A model generated the notes under the pieces. The model saw nothing but the letters and a program-made list of their open reading frames with translations. It was not told where the DNA came from and did not search any database. From an uncultured Agathobaculum sp. (GTDB taxonomy: Bacteria; Bacillota; Clostridia; Oscillospirales; Butyricicoccaceae), in contig NZ_CALWJJ010000001.1 of assembly GCF_944380985.1 (NCBI RefSeq), forward strand, positions 235,332-299,331: 64,000 bases of DNA, in the 5' to 3' direction. This document shows positions 25,643 to 34,194 of the stretch, piece by piece; the stretch's first letter is position 1, and each line of letters begins with the position of its first letter. A program made the position numbers and the translations under genes.

Positions 25643-26008
25643 TCATTCCTTTTTGCATGCCGGGCAGACGCCTTCAAACAGGATGTCATACCGCTGCACA
25701 TCAACGCCCGAAGCATCTTCCACCCGATCGATTAAGTTCTCGGGCCGGGGCATATATACATCATATACTTTTCCGCACTGGGAGCAGCGCACATGGTAGT
25801 GATCGGTTAAATTAAAATCATACCGATCCGCCCCGTTCGGAACAGATACGCGCCGTATCTCACCCTGGCTGACCAACTGGTTGAGGTTCCGGTAAACCGT
25901 TGCCTTGCTGATGGAAGGATGCTCGGCCGCTACTGATGCGTAAACAATGTCCGCCGTCGGGTGGTCGTGCATCCGAAGTACGGTCTGCAACACAATCTGC
26001 CGCTGCAC
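25643..26008 (-). CDS. perR: PerR/Fur-family peroxide-responsive repressor
   Basis: Dimeric metal-dependent repressor, 121 residues as called. HTH residues run through HPTADIVYASVAAEHPSISKATVYRNLNQL. The metal-sensing His/Asp region is NLTDHYHVRCSQCGKVYDV. The structural zinc site is formed by CSQC and the C-terminal CPAC. The start is uncertain: a GTG at 26008 has GAGG 6 bases before it, but family members usually have about 6 more residues, which are encoded upstream without ATG, GTG or TTG. An ATA at 26026 stands 5 bases after a strong AAGGTG site. Next to rubrerythrin and behind a consensus promoter with an operator-like palindrome, so autoregulation is likely. Confidence 0.88.
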   Translation of the reverse strand: MQRQIVLQTVLRMHDHPTADIVYASVAAEHPSISKATVYRNLNQLVSQGEIRRVSVPNGADRYDFNLTDHYHVRCSQCGKVYDVYMPRPENLIDRVEDASGVDVQRYDILFEGVCPACKKE

Positions 26009-26041
26009 TGTATTCCTCGTCTGTATACTATCACCTTCTTT

Positions 26042-26095
26042 CTAATTAGTATTTATTATCAATTAGATTATAAAGTTATTTTTGTCTGCTGTCAA
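26042..26095 (-). promoter_or_regulatory. perR promoter and operator palindrome
   Basis: On the minus strand TTGACA (26095-26090), a 17-base spacer and TATAAT (26072-26067) make a full-consensus promoter. Immediately downstream, 26066-26042 is an AT-rich palindrome with outer arms CTAATT and AATTAG and partial inner symmetry. It occupies the transcription start and is a good candidate for the binding site of PerR itself. Confidence 0.7.
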
Positions 26096-26129
26096 GCTTT
26101 TTTTGTTTCTGGTTGTCGAAAGTTGTCTA

Positions 26130-26783
26130 CTATACGATATACAGAAATACCATCAGATAATGGCACAGACTACCAGCGATGACAAATAGATGAAACAGCT
26201 CGTGAAAGCCCAGTACCGTACCCAAGTTTGGACGCTTTGCAATATAGATCAGCCCGCCTACTGTATAAAGCGTACCGCCGGCGGCCAGCAGCACAATGGC
26301 CGGCACGGGCATAGATAGCACAACGCCAAAATCAAAGGCGACTGCCCAGCCGAGCGCCAGATACAACACGGTACCGATCAGGCGCGGCGCGTCAATCCAA
26401 AGCAGTTTGACCGCGATCCCGCCCAGCGCGACCAGCCAGACCGCACCGAGGAACAAGTAGCTGCGTGGTGCGGGCATAAAGCGCAGCACAACCGGCGTGT
26501 AGCTGCCCGCGATCAGCACATAGATCATGCTGTGGTCGAGCTTTTTCAACCGGCGGAGCACGGCCTCTCCCCGGCCGGAAAAGTGGTAAACGCTGCTTGC
26601 CGAGTACAGCGCAATCAGCGACAGGCAGAACACCACGGCCGCCGCCGTGAGCTGTCCGCTCGCCGAGCCATCCAGCATCAGGCGCAGCAGCATGACAAAC
26701 AGCCCAACGCCGCTAAGCACCGCGCCGACAAAATGCGAATAGCTGGAAAATGGTTCTCTGGCTTGAAGAAATGCACGTGGCAT
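26130..26783 (-). CDS. TrhA/hemolysin III (PAQR-type) membrane protein
   Basis: A 217-residue polytopic membrane protein with seven hydrophobic helices, matching the hemolysin III/TrhA family related to PAQR receptors. Conserved metal-site residues are visible: SHFVGAVLSG (His near the N-terminus), SASSVYHFS (Ser/His), KLDHSMIYVLIAGSYTP (Asp, His) and GFHELFHLFVIAGSLCHY (His pair). Bacterial members influence membrane fluidity homeostasis. The start is at 26783, 6 bases after GGGAGGG. The upstream 26784-26880 is very AT-rich with repeated TATATAGT/ACTATATA words in both orientations, which may serve as promoter and operator. Confidence 0.88.
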   Translation of the reverse strand: MPRAFLQAREPFSSYSHFVGAVLSGVGLFVMLLRLMLDGSASGQLTAAAVVFCLSLIALYSASSVYHFSGRGEAVLRRLKKLDHSMIYVLIAGSYTPVVLRFMPAPRSYLFLGAVWLVALGGIAVKLLWIDAPRLIGTVLYLALGWAVAFDFGVVLSMPVPAIVLLAAGGTLYTVGGLIYIAKRPNLGTVLGFHELFHLFVIAGSLCHYLMVFLYIV

Positions 26784-26897
26784 ATCTATCCCTCCCAAAT
26801 ACATTATATAGTTTTAATAACTACTTATAATTTTATATAATACTATATAATTATAAAAAAGCAAGTACCTTTTAATGAATTTATTGTAACCGGCAAA

Positions 26898-26937
26898 CAA
26901 AAAAATACACCTGCGCCATCATGGCACAGGTGTATTT
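26898..26937 (-). terminator. Terminator of the polysaccharide deacetylase gene
   Basis: 15-base arms with one mismatch (26903-26917 and 26923-26937) are followed on the minus strand by TTTTTTTG, 17 bases after the stop codon of the deacetylase gene. Confidence 0.88.
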
Positions 26938-26954
26938 AGAGATTATTTCGCCGC

Positions 26955-28235
26955 TCAAGCGGTCACTTCGATTACGCGGTCCGCCTCATTCCACTCAACG
27001 CCAAAGCCGCATAGCTCGCCAAGGCTGCGCAGCTTATAATAAGTGGAGCCTTCCATCTGATAGGATGCGATCATGTGCGCCGCTCCGTCTGCGACTGTCG
27101 GCTCTGTATAAGACTGCACCGTGCAGCTGCCTGGAGCAAGCGGCGCGTCTTCCGTTCCAATCGGCTCATACGCCGTCATCGATCGCAGCTCTACACGTCC
27201 GGACGCGCTATTCCACTGTACGTCAAAGCCACGCACGGTGTCTTTCAGCATCATTGCAACGTCGCGCACACGCACATAGTTGCTACCATCAATATTGTAT
27301 GCCAGCAGGTTGGTCCGAATGCCGTTTACCGAAACCAAGGCCCGCGTGGGCGTGGCGGTATCCGTCTGTCGCAGCAATTCGGATACCGACTGGTCCATCT
27401 TTATTCCATAGCGGGTCAGGTTGCGCAGGCCGTCTGCAACGCTTGCCGGCTTTGCATTGTTGCTCCACACGCTGACCGGCACACCCTGCTCATCGAGTAT
27501 CCGATCCATCCAGCTATCATACGCACCAAATGGATAGGCAAAATAGTTGACCCTTTGCTGTCCAGTATGCTCTATAATCAGGTCAATGCACCGCTGCAAA
27601 TCGCCGCCGACGCGCGCATTGTACTGCGGAAAGGATTCTCCCGTTTTGCGCATCACACCGTTTACTCCATTTGGCGTACCAACACCGCCCAGCTCCGGGT
27701 TATGCAGATTATATGTGTGTGAACCAATCTCTACCAGACCGCTTGCCACCATTTCACGCATCTGCTCCCAGGTCAAATGACTGCCCGACTCGTTTTCCCC
27801 TGTCTGCCCATTCTGCCGTACCGAGAAGCCGCCCGTGCCGCCCATATTATATGCAACCACCGAAATGATCGCTTTCATGCCGGTCTGCTGCAAAATTGGA
27901 TAGGCAAGCGTGTAATTTGAGAGATATCCGTCGTCAAACGTGATCATAACCGGCTTTTCCGGCATAGCCGCATCTCCCTGCTGGATCGCAATCAAATCAT
28001 CGGTCAAAAGCGGTGTATAGCCAAATTCGCTTAAAAACTCCATATCGAGCCGGAATCGCTCCTCGGTGATCGTCATGCTGTCCGTTTGGGATGGATCGCG
28101 TGTCAAATCATGATAGGTTAAAATCGGAATTCCGGTATCCACTCCGGCTGCTGCCGCCTGATCAACCGCCAGCCCGCTCACCAGCAGCACGGCTGCCACA
28201 AGTGCGCAAACGTTCTTTTTGCTCAGTCGCTTCAT
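26955..28235 (-). CDS. Secreted polysaccharide deacetylase with C-terminal stalk domain
   Basis: Exported enzyme of 426 residues. A signal peptide (KRLSKKN then a hydrophobic run ending AAAAG) is followed by a NodB (carbohydrate esterase 4) domain at about 35-285: TYHDL, MITFDDGY (the catalytic Asp pair), GSHTYNLHN (the metal His pair) and YFAYPFGAYD (Arg/Tyr region). The last 130 residues resemble the copper-amine-oxidase-N-like stalk domain of clostridial surface proteins (VNGIRTNLLAYNIDGSNYVRVRDVAMML, FDVQWNSASGRVEL, then a second half with similar FGVEWNEADRVIEV). Substrates may be peptidoglycan or another GlcNAc polymer. The start is at 28235, 6 bases after GGGGAGG. It is transcribed alone from its own promoter. 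Confidence 0.88.
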   Translation of the reverse strand: MKRLSKKNVCALVAAVLLVSGLAVDQAAAAGVDTGIPILTYHDLTRDPSQTDSMTITEERFRLDMEFLSEFGYTPLLTDDLIAIQQGDAAMPEKPVMITFDDGYLSNYTLAYPILQQTGMKAIISVVAYNMGGTGGFSVRQNGQTGENESGSHLTWEQMREMVASGLVEIGSHTYNLHNPELGGVGTPNGVNGVMRKTGESFPQYNARVGGDLQRCIDLIIEHTGQQRVNYFAYPFGAYDSWMDRILDEQGVPVSVWSNNAKPASVADGLRNLTRYGIKMDQSVSELLRQTDTATPTRALVSVNGIRTNLLAYNIDGSNYVRVRDVAMMLKDTVRGFDVQWNSASGRVELRSMTAYEPIGTEDAPLAPGSCTVQSYTEPTVADGAAHMIASYQMEGSTYYKLRSLGELCGFGVEWNEADRVIEVTA

Positions 28236-28265
28236 GGCTTTCCTCCCCGCCTCTTGCTGTTTAGC

Positions 28266-28294
28266 AGTATACCATATCCATTGCAAGCTGTCTA
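28266..28294 (-). promoter_or_regulatory. Promoter of the deacetylase gene
   Basis: TAGACA (28294-28289), a 17-base spacer and TATACT (28271-28266) on the minus strand. Its -35 stands 14 bases from the -35 of the divergent promoter at 28309. Confidence 0.6.
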
Positions 28295-28308
28295 CACACG
28301 TCTTCCCC

Positions 28309-28337
28309 TTGCGCTACCCCGCCCCGTAGACTATAAT
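28309..28337 (+). promoter_or_regulatory. Promoter of the DUF1836-ybaK-nitrilase-thiE group
   Basis: TTGCGC (28309-28314), a 17-base spacer and TATAAT (28332-28337) are followed by a GAGGTG ribosome binding site and the ATG at 28362. It probably drives the four following genes, which are spaced by 4-13 bases or overlap. Confidence 0.7.
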
Positions 28338-28361
28338 AAATAGGAAATGAGGTGACCCGAT

Positions 28362-28892
28362 ATGCGCTCAATTGACGAGGCGGTCAACGTGGTCTTTTCC
28401 GACCGTGACATCCTGCCGGCCGATGTGCCGCAGCTCGACCTGTATATGGATCAGATCCTTTCTCTGTTCGAGTATGGACTGGGCGGCAGCAAACGCAACC
28501 CGGCGGACAAGCTGCTGACCAAGACCATGGTCAACAACTATGTAAAAGAGGGGCTAATCACCCCGGTACGCGGAAAAAAATATACGAGGCAGCAAATTAT
28601 GCAGCTGCTGTGCGTCTATCATCTCAAGCAGACGTTGCACCTTGGCGACATTAAAGCGCTGACCGGACGGGATGACGTGGATTTTGAAGCCTGCTATAAC
28701 CGCCTGCTTGCGTACAAAGCGCGTATGCGCGACGCCATCCCGCCGCTGCTGCATGAGCATTTGCCCGAAAATACGGATGATCCCAACGCGCGGCTCGCCC
28801 TGTGTCTTGCGCTCAGCGAAGTCGCCTGTTATATGCGCCGTCTGTGCGAAAGCCTGATCGACGCGATCCCAGAACAGACCGGAGGAAAATGA
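28362..28892 (+). CDS. DUF1836 helix-turn-helix protein
   Basis: A 176-residue cytoplasmic protein with the DUF1836 signature KTMVNNYVKEGLITPVRGKKYTRQQI. This is a MerR-like HTH with a wing, followed by LLCVYHLKQTLHLGDIKAL and a helical C-terminal half. Members are predicted transcription regulators of Firmicutes with unknown ligands. It is the first gene of a small operon with a YbaK-family protein (4 bases downstream), a nitrilase-family amidase and ThiE. It may control that operon, but there is no direct evidence. Confidence 0.8.
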   Translation: MRSIDEAVNVVFSDRDILPADVPQLDLYMDQILSLFEYGLGGSKRNPADKLLTKTMVNNYVKEGLITPVRGKKYTRQQIMQLLCVYHLKQTLHLGDIKALTGRDDVDFEACYNRLLAYKARMRDAIPPLLHEHLPENTDDPNARLALCLALSEVACYMRRLCESLIDAIPEQTGGK

Positions 28893-28895
28893 CCT

Positions 28896-29369
28896 ATGTC
28901 TATCGAAAAAGCAAAGGAATATTTAAAGCAATTTGGCGCGGATGGGCGCGTGCTGGAGTTTGACGTCTCCTCGGCAACTGTCGAGCTTGCGGCGCAGGCG
29001 GTCGGCTGCGCGCCAGCGCGAATCGCCAAAACCCTGTCTTTCCATACAGATGACGGCGTGATCCTGATCGTCACCGCGGGCGACGCGAAGGTGGACAACC
29101 CCAAGTACAAGGCTCGCTTTGGCTGCAAAGCCAGAATGCTTGCCTTTGAGGAGGTCGAGCCTGCGATCGGGCATGCGGTCGGTGGCGTGTGCCCGTTTGG
29201 TGTAAACGAAGGTGTGACCGTATTTCTGGATGAATCCCTTCATCGATTTGAAACTGTGTTCCCCGCCTGTGGATCATCAAACTCTGCCATTGAGCTGACC
29301 ATTCCCGAACTCGAACGTTTCTCCGGTTACAAAGCTTGGGTAGACGTGTGTAAGGGTTGGCAGGAATGA
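28896..29369 (+). CDS. YbaK/EbsC-family trans-editing protein (second paralogue)
   Basis: A 157-residue YbaK-fold protein distinct from the gene at 24344. The core strands are VELAAQAVGCAPARIAKTLSF (catalytic Lys region), VILIVTAGDAKVDNPKYKARFG and HAVGGVCPFGVNEGVTVFLDESL. The GGVCPFG loop is the form found in the PrdX-like/ProX-like subgroup. It probably hydrolyses a mischarged aminoacyl-tRNA (Ala- or other on tRNA-Pro or similar), but substrate is not readable. Overlaps the next gene by 4 bases (ATGA), so both are coupled. Confidence 0.85.
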   Translation: MSIEKAKEYLKQFGADGRVLEFDVSSATVELAAQAVGCAPARIAKTLSFHTDDGVILIVTAGDAKVDNPKYKARFGCKARMLAFEEVEPAIGHAVGGVCPFGVNEGVTVFLDESLHRFETVFPACGSSNSAIELTIPELERFSGYKAWVDVCKGWQE

Positions 29370-30082
29370 AGCTTGCACTGGCGCAGTTTGGCGCCTCATC
29401 GGACAAGCTGCAAAACCTTGCCGTTATTCGGCGCTTTGCTGAACAGGCCGCAAAATCCGGCGCTTCTATGTTATTTTTGCCGGAGTACAGCATGTTTTAT
29501 GCAAAAACGAACAGGCATTCATTAAACAAACAAGCTGCCGAACCGCTTGACGGCTCGTTTGCTGCCGCGCTTGGCAGCATTGCCCGGCAGAACAGTCTGT
29601 GGCTTGCCGCCGGTATATATGAGCAGACGGATGGACTGCCATACAACACCATTATTCTGCTGGACGACGCCGGTACGCTACGCGGCTTTCACCGCAAGCA
29701 AAAGCTCTATGATGCGTTTGGCTATCGTGAGTCGGATGAATGCCAGGCGGGCGACACCCCGTTTGCGCCCGTGCAAACACCGGCCGGACGGCTCGGCATC
29801 ATCACCTGCTTTGAGCTGCGCTTTCCCGCGCTCGCCGCAGCGCAGAAAGCCGCCGGGGCGGATCTGCTGTATATTCCTGCGGGCTGGGCGACCGGCGCTA
29901 ACAAGCTGCTGCACTGGCGTACACTGCTGTGCGCCCGCGCGATCGAAAATAGCATGATGGTGCTCGGCGTCGACCAGTACTTGGCAGACTGCTTTATCGG
30001 CCACAGTGCCGTCTTTGCGCCGGACGGCACAGTCTGCGGCGCGCTCGGCGAAGGCGACGGCCTGCTCACCATCACGATTTGA
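29366..30082 (+). CDS. Carbon-nitrogen hydrolase (nitrilase superfamily)
   Basis: A 238-residue cytosolic amidase. The Glu-Lys-Cys triad is complete: Glu in FLPEYSMF, Lys in FHRKQKLYD and Cys in IITCFELRFP. Length and motifs suit the omega-amidase/NIT branch, which hydrolyses small dicarboxylic monoamides or deaminated glutathione and so acts in metabolite repair. The ATG overlaps the preceding stop by 4 bases. It is followed by thiE at 13 bases distance. No exact substrate is claimed. Confidence 0.88.
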   Translation: MKLALAQFGASSDKLQNLAVIRRFAEQAAKSGASMLFLPEYSMFYAKTNRHSLNKQAAEPLDGSFAAALGSIARQNSLWLAAGIYEQTDGLPYNTIILLDDAGTLRGFHRKQKLYDAFGYRESDECQAGDTPFAPVQTPAGRLGIITCFELRFPALAAAQKAAGADLLYIPAGWATGANKLLHWRTLLCARAIENSMMVLGVDQYLADCFIGHSAVFAPDGTVCGALGEGDGLLTITI

Positions 30083-30095
30083 AAGGGGCGCGTTT

Positions 30096-30725
30096 ATGCA
30101 ATTCGATCCTACTCTCTATGTCATTACAGACAGCAGCTACCATACCGCAGACTCACTGCTGCATGCAGTCGACCAGGCGTGTGTGGGCGGCGCAACGCTC
30201 ATCCAGCTGCGCGAAAAGGACACAGGCGGCCGCGACTATCTGGCGCTCGCGCAGCGTGTTAAGGCTGTAACCGACCGGTACTGCGTGCCACTCATCATTG
30301 ATGATCGCGTAGACATTGCCCTTGCGTGTGGTGCGGCAGGCGTACATGTGGGCGCGAGCGATCTGCCGGTCGCAGTCTGCCGGCAGCTGCTCGGGCCGGC
30401 GCGAATTGTCGGCGCGACCGCCAAGTCGGTTGATGCTGCCCGCGCCGCCTATGCGGACGGCGCGGACTATATCGGCACTGGCGCGATCTACCCAACTACG
30501 ACACATGTTGCCACCAAGATCACGCCGGTCTCAACGCTAAACGAGATTTGCCGCGCGGTACCCATCCCGGTCGTTGCAATCGGCGGGCTAAACGCGGATA
30601 ATATCGGTGTGCTGGCGGACAGCCCGATCGCAGGCGTTGCGATCGTCTCCGCTGTGATGAAAGCGGATGACCCACGCGCCGCCGCGGCGCAGATCCGCGA
30701 AAAAGTGCTTGCCATGCGCCGGTAA
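30096..30725 (+). CDS. thiE: Thiamine-phosphate synthase
   Basis: Condenses HMP diphosphate and THZ phosphate to thiamine phosphate (EC 2.5.1.3). It is a 209-residue TIM barrel with LYVITDS, the diphosphate/Mg loop LIQLREKDTGG, LIIDDRVDIALACGAAGVHVG, ATAKS, YIGTGAIYPTTTH, and VVAIGGLNADNIGVLADSPIAGVAIVSAVM. The catalytic REK and the GTGAIYPT diphosphate loop are present. The paralogue TenI lacks these, so ThiE is preferred. The ribosome binding site is AAAGGGG. No other thiamine gene or TPP riboswitch is visible next to it, so supply of HMP and thiazole must come from elsewhere. Confidence 0.92.
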   Translation: MQFDPTLYVITDSSYHTADSLLHAVDQACVGGATLIQLREKDTGGRDYLALAQRVKAVTDRYCVPLIIDDRVDIALACGAAGVHVGASDLPVAVCRQLLGPARIVGATAKSVDAARAAYADGADYIGTGAIYPTTTHVATKITPVSTLNEICRAVPIPVVAIGGLNADNIGVLADSPIAGVAIVSAVMKADDPRAAAAQIREKVLAMRR

Positions 30726-30727
30726 AC

Positions 30728-30765
30728 AAAAAAGCTTCGGAGCGAATGCTCCGAAGCTTTTTTCC
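30728..30765. terminator. Bidirectional terminator between thiE and the GerMN gene
   Basis: A perfect 16-base stem (30728-30743 with 30748-30763) with a GAAT loop has A6/T6 ends, so it works on both strands. It serves thiE (stop 30725) and the convergent GerMN gene (stop 30770). Confidence 0.92.
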
Positions 30766-30769
30766 GTTT

Positions 30770-31333
30770 TCAATTTGTCGCGTTGAGCGGGTAGTCATAG
30801 ATGTCGTGCCCGCTCTCAAGCGGCGCGCCATCCACTGTGATGAGTACACTATCCACCCCGCGCGCCTGCGCAAAGGTGTTGACCAGCGAGTAGATCAGCA
30901 TGTTCTCACCCGTTGTTCCTGACGAGCGCACTGCGTTGCCGTATACCGCATTCATGTCAAGCGTAAGCACGCCGTCCGCGATCGAAGAGGAAAGCACCTC
31001 AACCCCTGCGGGCAGCGAGCCTGCTGTGACCAGCGCGTCGACCAACGCCTGATCCGAGTCGTCCGCTGCGTCCGCGCCGACTGGGGTGAGCGTCTCTCCC
31101 TGCTCATCCGGCACATAAACGATCACCGACTCCCCGCCGGACGGGTTGGCGTCGTCAGGCTGCACCGGATCCTGACCCTGCTCTCCGGATTGATTGTTAT
31201 CCGGCTCGACCGTTGTAGGCGGCTCGTCCTGTTCCTGTGCATTCTGTCCATACTGATAGCCGATAATGACAGCGGCAACGATCGCCGCAATGATGACAAC
31301 AACTGCAATAAAAATCAAAACGCCTTTTTTCAT
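30770..31333 (-). CDS. GerMN-domain membrane-anchored protein
   Basis: A 187-residue protein with an N-terminal transmembrane anchor (about 3-26), an acidic Glu/Gln/Asp/Pro linker to residue 65 and a C-terminal GerMN domain at 66-187: SVIVYVPDEQGETLTPV, LPAGVEVLSSSIADGVLTLDMN, GENMLIYSLVNTFAQ and VLITVDGAPLESG. GerM-type domains occur in sporulation/germination proteins and peptidoglycan-associated complexes. It is exposed outside the membrane. It fits the spore-forming background suggested by the M23/M50 pair. Transcribed alone, divergent from the AIM24 gene, with a TATAAT at about 31385 on the minus strand as likely -10. Confidence 0.85.
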   Translation of the reverse strand: MKKGVLIFIAVVVIIAAIVAAVIIGYQYGQNAQEQDEPPTTVEPDNNQSGEQGQDPVQPDDANPSGGESVIVYVPDEQGETLTPVGADAADDSDQALVDALVTAGSLPAGVEVLSSSIADGVLTLDMNAVYGNAVRSSGTTGENMLIYSLVNTFAQARGVDSVLITVDGAPLESGHDIYDYPLNATN

Positions 31334-31426
31334 AAAACACGCCTCCTATCTTGTCACCGTACGGGCATCTTGCTATGTGGTTATTATATCATATATGACC
31401 GTGACAGCACAAGCTTTGTTCCCATC

Positions 31427-31456
31427 TTGACATTATCATTGCCAAAGTAGTAAGAT
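31427..31456 (+). promoter_or_regulatory. Promoter of the AIM24-family gene
   Basis: TTGACA (31427-31432), an 18-base spacer and TAAGAT (31451-31456) precede a GGAGG ribosome binding site and the ATG at 31501. Confidence 0.55.
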
Positions 31457-31500
31457 AAAGGTGATAAGTTTCTCCATCCCACAGCAGGAGGTAAACAAAT

Positions 31501-32178
31501 ATGAAATACGAAATTAAGGGCGGCGTTTTCCCTGTGGTCGTATGTGAGCTGGCGGACGGTGAGCGGATGATCACTGAAAAAGGCTCAATGGTCTGGATGA
31601 CGCCCAGCATGCAGATGGAAACCACAGGCGGCGGGCTTGGCAAGATGTTTTCCAAAGCTTTTTCGGGTGAAAGCATGTTCCAGAACATCTACACCGCACA
31701 CGGTGACAGCATGATTACCTTTGGCTCGAGTTTTCCCGGCAAGATACTGCCGCTGGAGATTGCCCCTGGTCGTGAGATGATCGTGCAGAAGAACGCATTT
31801 CTGGCATCTGAGGCACGCGTCGAACTTTCCATCCACTTTAATAAAAAGCTGGGCGCAGGCTTTTTCGGCGGTGAGGGCTTTATCATGCAGCGGCTGTCTG
31901 GCTCGGGTATTGCCTTTGTCGAGATTGACGGCGAGCTGGTCGAATACGACCTTGCGCCCGGCCAGAAGATGGTTGTCGATACCGGTAATGTGGCGGGATT
32001 TGAACCAACTGTTACCATTAGCATCCAGCAGGTACCGGGTCTGAAAAACAAACTGCTCGGTGGCGAGGGCCTGTTCAACACCACGCTGACCGGCCCGGGC
32101 AAGATCTGGCTGCAAACCATGCCGATCTCGAATGTCGCTATGTCAATCCGCCCCTTTATCCCGACTGGCAACGGATAA
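31501..32178 (+). CDS. AIM24/TIGR00266-family protein
   Basis: A 225-residue cytosolic double-stranded beta-helix protein. It begins YEIKGGVFPVVVCELADGE, then GSMVWMTPSMQMETTGGG, a Ser/Gly loop LGKMFSKAFSGESMFQN, LPLEIAPGREMIVQKNAFLAS and a C-terminal repeat of the fold (GFIMQRLSGSGIAFVEIDGEL). This is the TIGR00266/AIM24 family, widespread and of unknown biochemical function; the family's hydrophobic loop around FSGESMF may contact membranes. It is monocistronic, with its own promoter and a shared terminator. Length is normal. Confidence 0.9.
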   Translation: MKYEIKGGVFPVVVCELADGERMITEKGSMVWMTPSMQMETTGGGLGKMFSKAFSGESMFQNIYTAHGDSMITFGSSFPGKILPLEIAPGREMIVQKNAFLASEARVELSIHFNKKLGAGFFGGEGFIMQRLSGSGIAFVEIDGELVEYDLAPGQKMVVDTGNVAGFEPTVTISIQQVPGLKNKLLGGEGLFNTTLTGPGKIWLQTMPISNVAMSIRPFIPTGNG

Positions 32179-32199
32179 ACGGCCTTACATTTCCATATC

Positions 32200-32234
32200 A
32201 AAAAGGAGGAAACCTCAGGTTTCCTCCTTTTTTC
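32200..32234. terminator. Bidirectional terminator between AIM24 and trpA
   Basis: A perfect 15-base stem (32200-32214 with 32218-32232) with a TCA loop has a run of A on the left and T on the right. It ends the AIM24 gene on plus and the trp operon (trpA stop at 32238) on minus. Confidence 0.92.
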
Positions 32235-32237
32235 TGT

Positions 32238-33014
32238 TTACAGGGCGTGCACTGCCTGCGCCATCTCTTTTACATAGTCTGCAACGTGCATCACACAATC
32301 CGCTCCATACTGCGCACACAGCTTAACAATCGCCGAGCCGACGATCGCGCCGTCCGACTTTGCAGCCATATCCGCCGCCTGCGCAGGGGTGGAAATACCA
32401 AAGCCGACCGCACATGGAATATCGCGCTCCTCCTTGACCAGCTTTACCATCGCACCAACATCGGTCGTGATGCGCGAGCGAACACCGGTCACACCGAGCG
32501 AGGAAACGCAGTACACAAAGCCCTCGGCCGCGCGGGCGATCATGCGGATGCGCTCATGTGAGGTCGGTGCGATCAGTGAGATCAGATCAAGCCCATATTG
32601 CCTGCACAGTGGGTCGAATTCACCTTTTTCCTCAAAGGGCAGGTCGGGCAAGATGAGACCGTCCATGCCGATCTCAGCTGCCGTACGGATAAATTTGTCC
32701 GCCCCATAGGAGAAAACCACGTTGGCATAGGTCATAAACACCAGCGGGATGTCGGTCTTTTGCCGCAGGCGGCGCACCATATGAAAGATTTTGTCGGTCG
32801 TCACCCCACTGGACAGCGCTCGCACGTTTGCCGCCTGGATGACCGGCCCCTCGGCTGTCGGATCGGAAAACGGGATGCCCAGCTCGATGAGATCGGCGCC
32901 TGCGTCCGCCATTGCGTATACGAGCTGCTCGGTCACCTCGAGCGATGGGTCGCCGCAGGTGACAAACGGGATAAACGCCTTGCCACGGGCAAAGGCCTGC
33001 TTTACCTTACTCAT
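32238..33014 (-). CDS. trpA: Tryptophan synthase alpha chain
   Basis: Cleaves indole-3-glycerol phosphate to indole and glyceraldehyde-3-phosphate within the alpha2beta2 complex (EC 4.2.1.20). The 258-residue TIM barrel shows [16 protein letters not shown], the catalytic Glu in [19 protein letters not shown] (with Asp in FSDP), catalytic-loop region [12 protein letters not shown] and the C-terminal GFGIS and GSAIVKLC phosphate-binding parts. Overlaps trpB by 8 bases. Last gene of the trp operon. Confidence 0.96.
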   Translation of the reverse strand: MSKVKQAFARGKAFIPFVTCGDPSLEVTEQLVYAMADAGADLIELGIPFSDPTAEGPVIQAANVRALSSGVTTDKIFHMVRRLRQKTDIPLVFMTYANVVFSYGADKFIRTAAEIGMDGLILPDLPFEEKGEFDPLCRQYGLDLISLIAPTSHERIRMIARAAEGFVYCVSSLGVTGVRSRITTDVGAMVKLVKEERDIPCAVGFGISTPAQAADMAAKSDGAIVGSAIVKLCAQYGADCVMHVADYVKEMAQAVHAL

Positions 33015-34194
33015 GGATATCCTCCCCCCTATACCGCGCGATGGCCGCGCAGTCCTTGTCGCCGCGGCCTGAGATGTTGATAACGATGATCTGATCCTTT
33101 GCCATTTGCGGCGCGATTTTCATCGCGTGCGCGACCGCGTGCGCCGACTCGATCGCCGGGATAATACCCTCGATGCGCGATAGATATTCGAATGCATCGA
33201 CCGCCTCATCATCTGTAACGGCAACGTACTCAGCGCGGCCGATGTCGTGCAAATAGGCGTGCTCAGGGCCGATACCCGGGTAGTCCAGCCCCGCCGAAAT
33301 GGAATATACCGGCGCGATCTGGCCGTATTTATCCTGGCAGAAATAGCTCTTCATGCCGTGAAAGATGCCCAGCCGTCCAGTGGCGATCGTGGCGGCGGTC
33401 TCCTCCGTATCAACGCCTCGGCCCGCAGCCTCGCAGCCGATCAGGCGCACATTTCTGTCCGCAATGAAATGATAGAACGCGCCAATGGCGTTCGAGCCGC
33501 CGCCCACGCAGGCGAGCACCGCGTCCGGCAGGCGCCCCTCCCGCTCCGCTAGCTGCGCTTTGATCTCTTTAGAGATGACCGCCTGAAAATCGCGCACGAT
33601 GGTCGGGAAAGGGTGCGGCCCCATGCACGAGCCAAGCACATAGTGCGTATCCTCTATGCGGCTGGTCCACTCACGCATGGTCTCGCTGACCGCGTCCTTG
33701 AGCGTGCCTGTGCCACTGTCGACTGGGTGCACCTTAGCGCCGAGCAGCCGCATGCGGTAGACGTTAAGTGCCTGCCGCTCGGTGTCCTCCCGGCCCATGA
33801 ATACCTCACACTCCATGCCCATGAGCGCAGCCGCAGTCGCGGTCGCAACGCCATGCTGTCCTGCGCCTGTCTCCGCAATAACACGCCGCTTGCCCATCTT
33901 TTGCGCCAGCAGTACCTGGCCGAGCACGTTGTTGATCTTATGTGCGCCTGTATGGTTTAAGTCCTCGCGCTTCAAATAGATCTTTGCGCCGCCAAGGTCG
34001 CGTGTCATATGGCCTGCGTAATATAGGCGGCTCGGACGGCCTGCATAGTTATTGAGCAGGTCGGTTAGCTCCGCCTGAAAAGCGGGATCGTTTTTATACC
34101 GGTCATACGCCTGTTCCAGCTCGATAACCGCATTCATCAGCGTTTCGGGCATGTACTGCCCGCCATGTATACCAAATCGTCCTTTGCTCATCAT
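33007..34194 (-). CDS. trpB: Tryptophan synthase beta chain
   Basis: PLP enzyme that joins indole and serine (EC 4.2.1.20). The 395 residues are standard for TrpB1. It begins [19 protein letters not shown], the PLP lysine is Lys86 in HTGAHKINN, and the phosphate-binding loop is GGGSNAIG. Further blocks are [12 protein letters not shown] and the C-terminal ISGRGDKD. The ATG overlaps the trpF stop by 4 bases and a second in-frame ATG follows at once. TrpB1 rather than TrpB2 type, in agreement with a functional trpA beside it. Confidence 0.96.
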   Translation of the reverse strand: MMSKGRFGIHGGQYMPETLMNAVIELEQAYDRYKNDPAFQAELTDLLNNYAGRPSRLYYAGHMTRDLGGAKIYLKREDLNHTGAHKINNVLGQVLLAQKMGKRRVIAETGAGQHGVATATAAALMGMECEVFMGREDTERQALNVYRMRLLGAKVHPVDSGTGTLKDAVSETMREWTSRIEDTHYVLGSCMGPHPFPTIVRDFQAVISKEIKAQLAEREGRLPDAVLACVGGGSNAIGAFYHFIADRNVRLIGCEAAGRGVDTEETAATIATGRLGIFHGMKSYFCQDKYGQIAPVYSISAGLDYPGIGPEHAYLHDIGRAEYVAVTDDEAVDAFEYLSRIEGIIPAIESAHAVAHAMKIAPQMAKDQIIVINISGRGDKDCAAIARYRGEDIHE

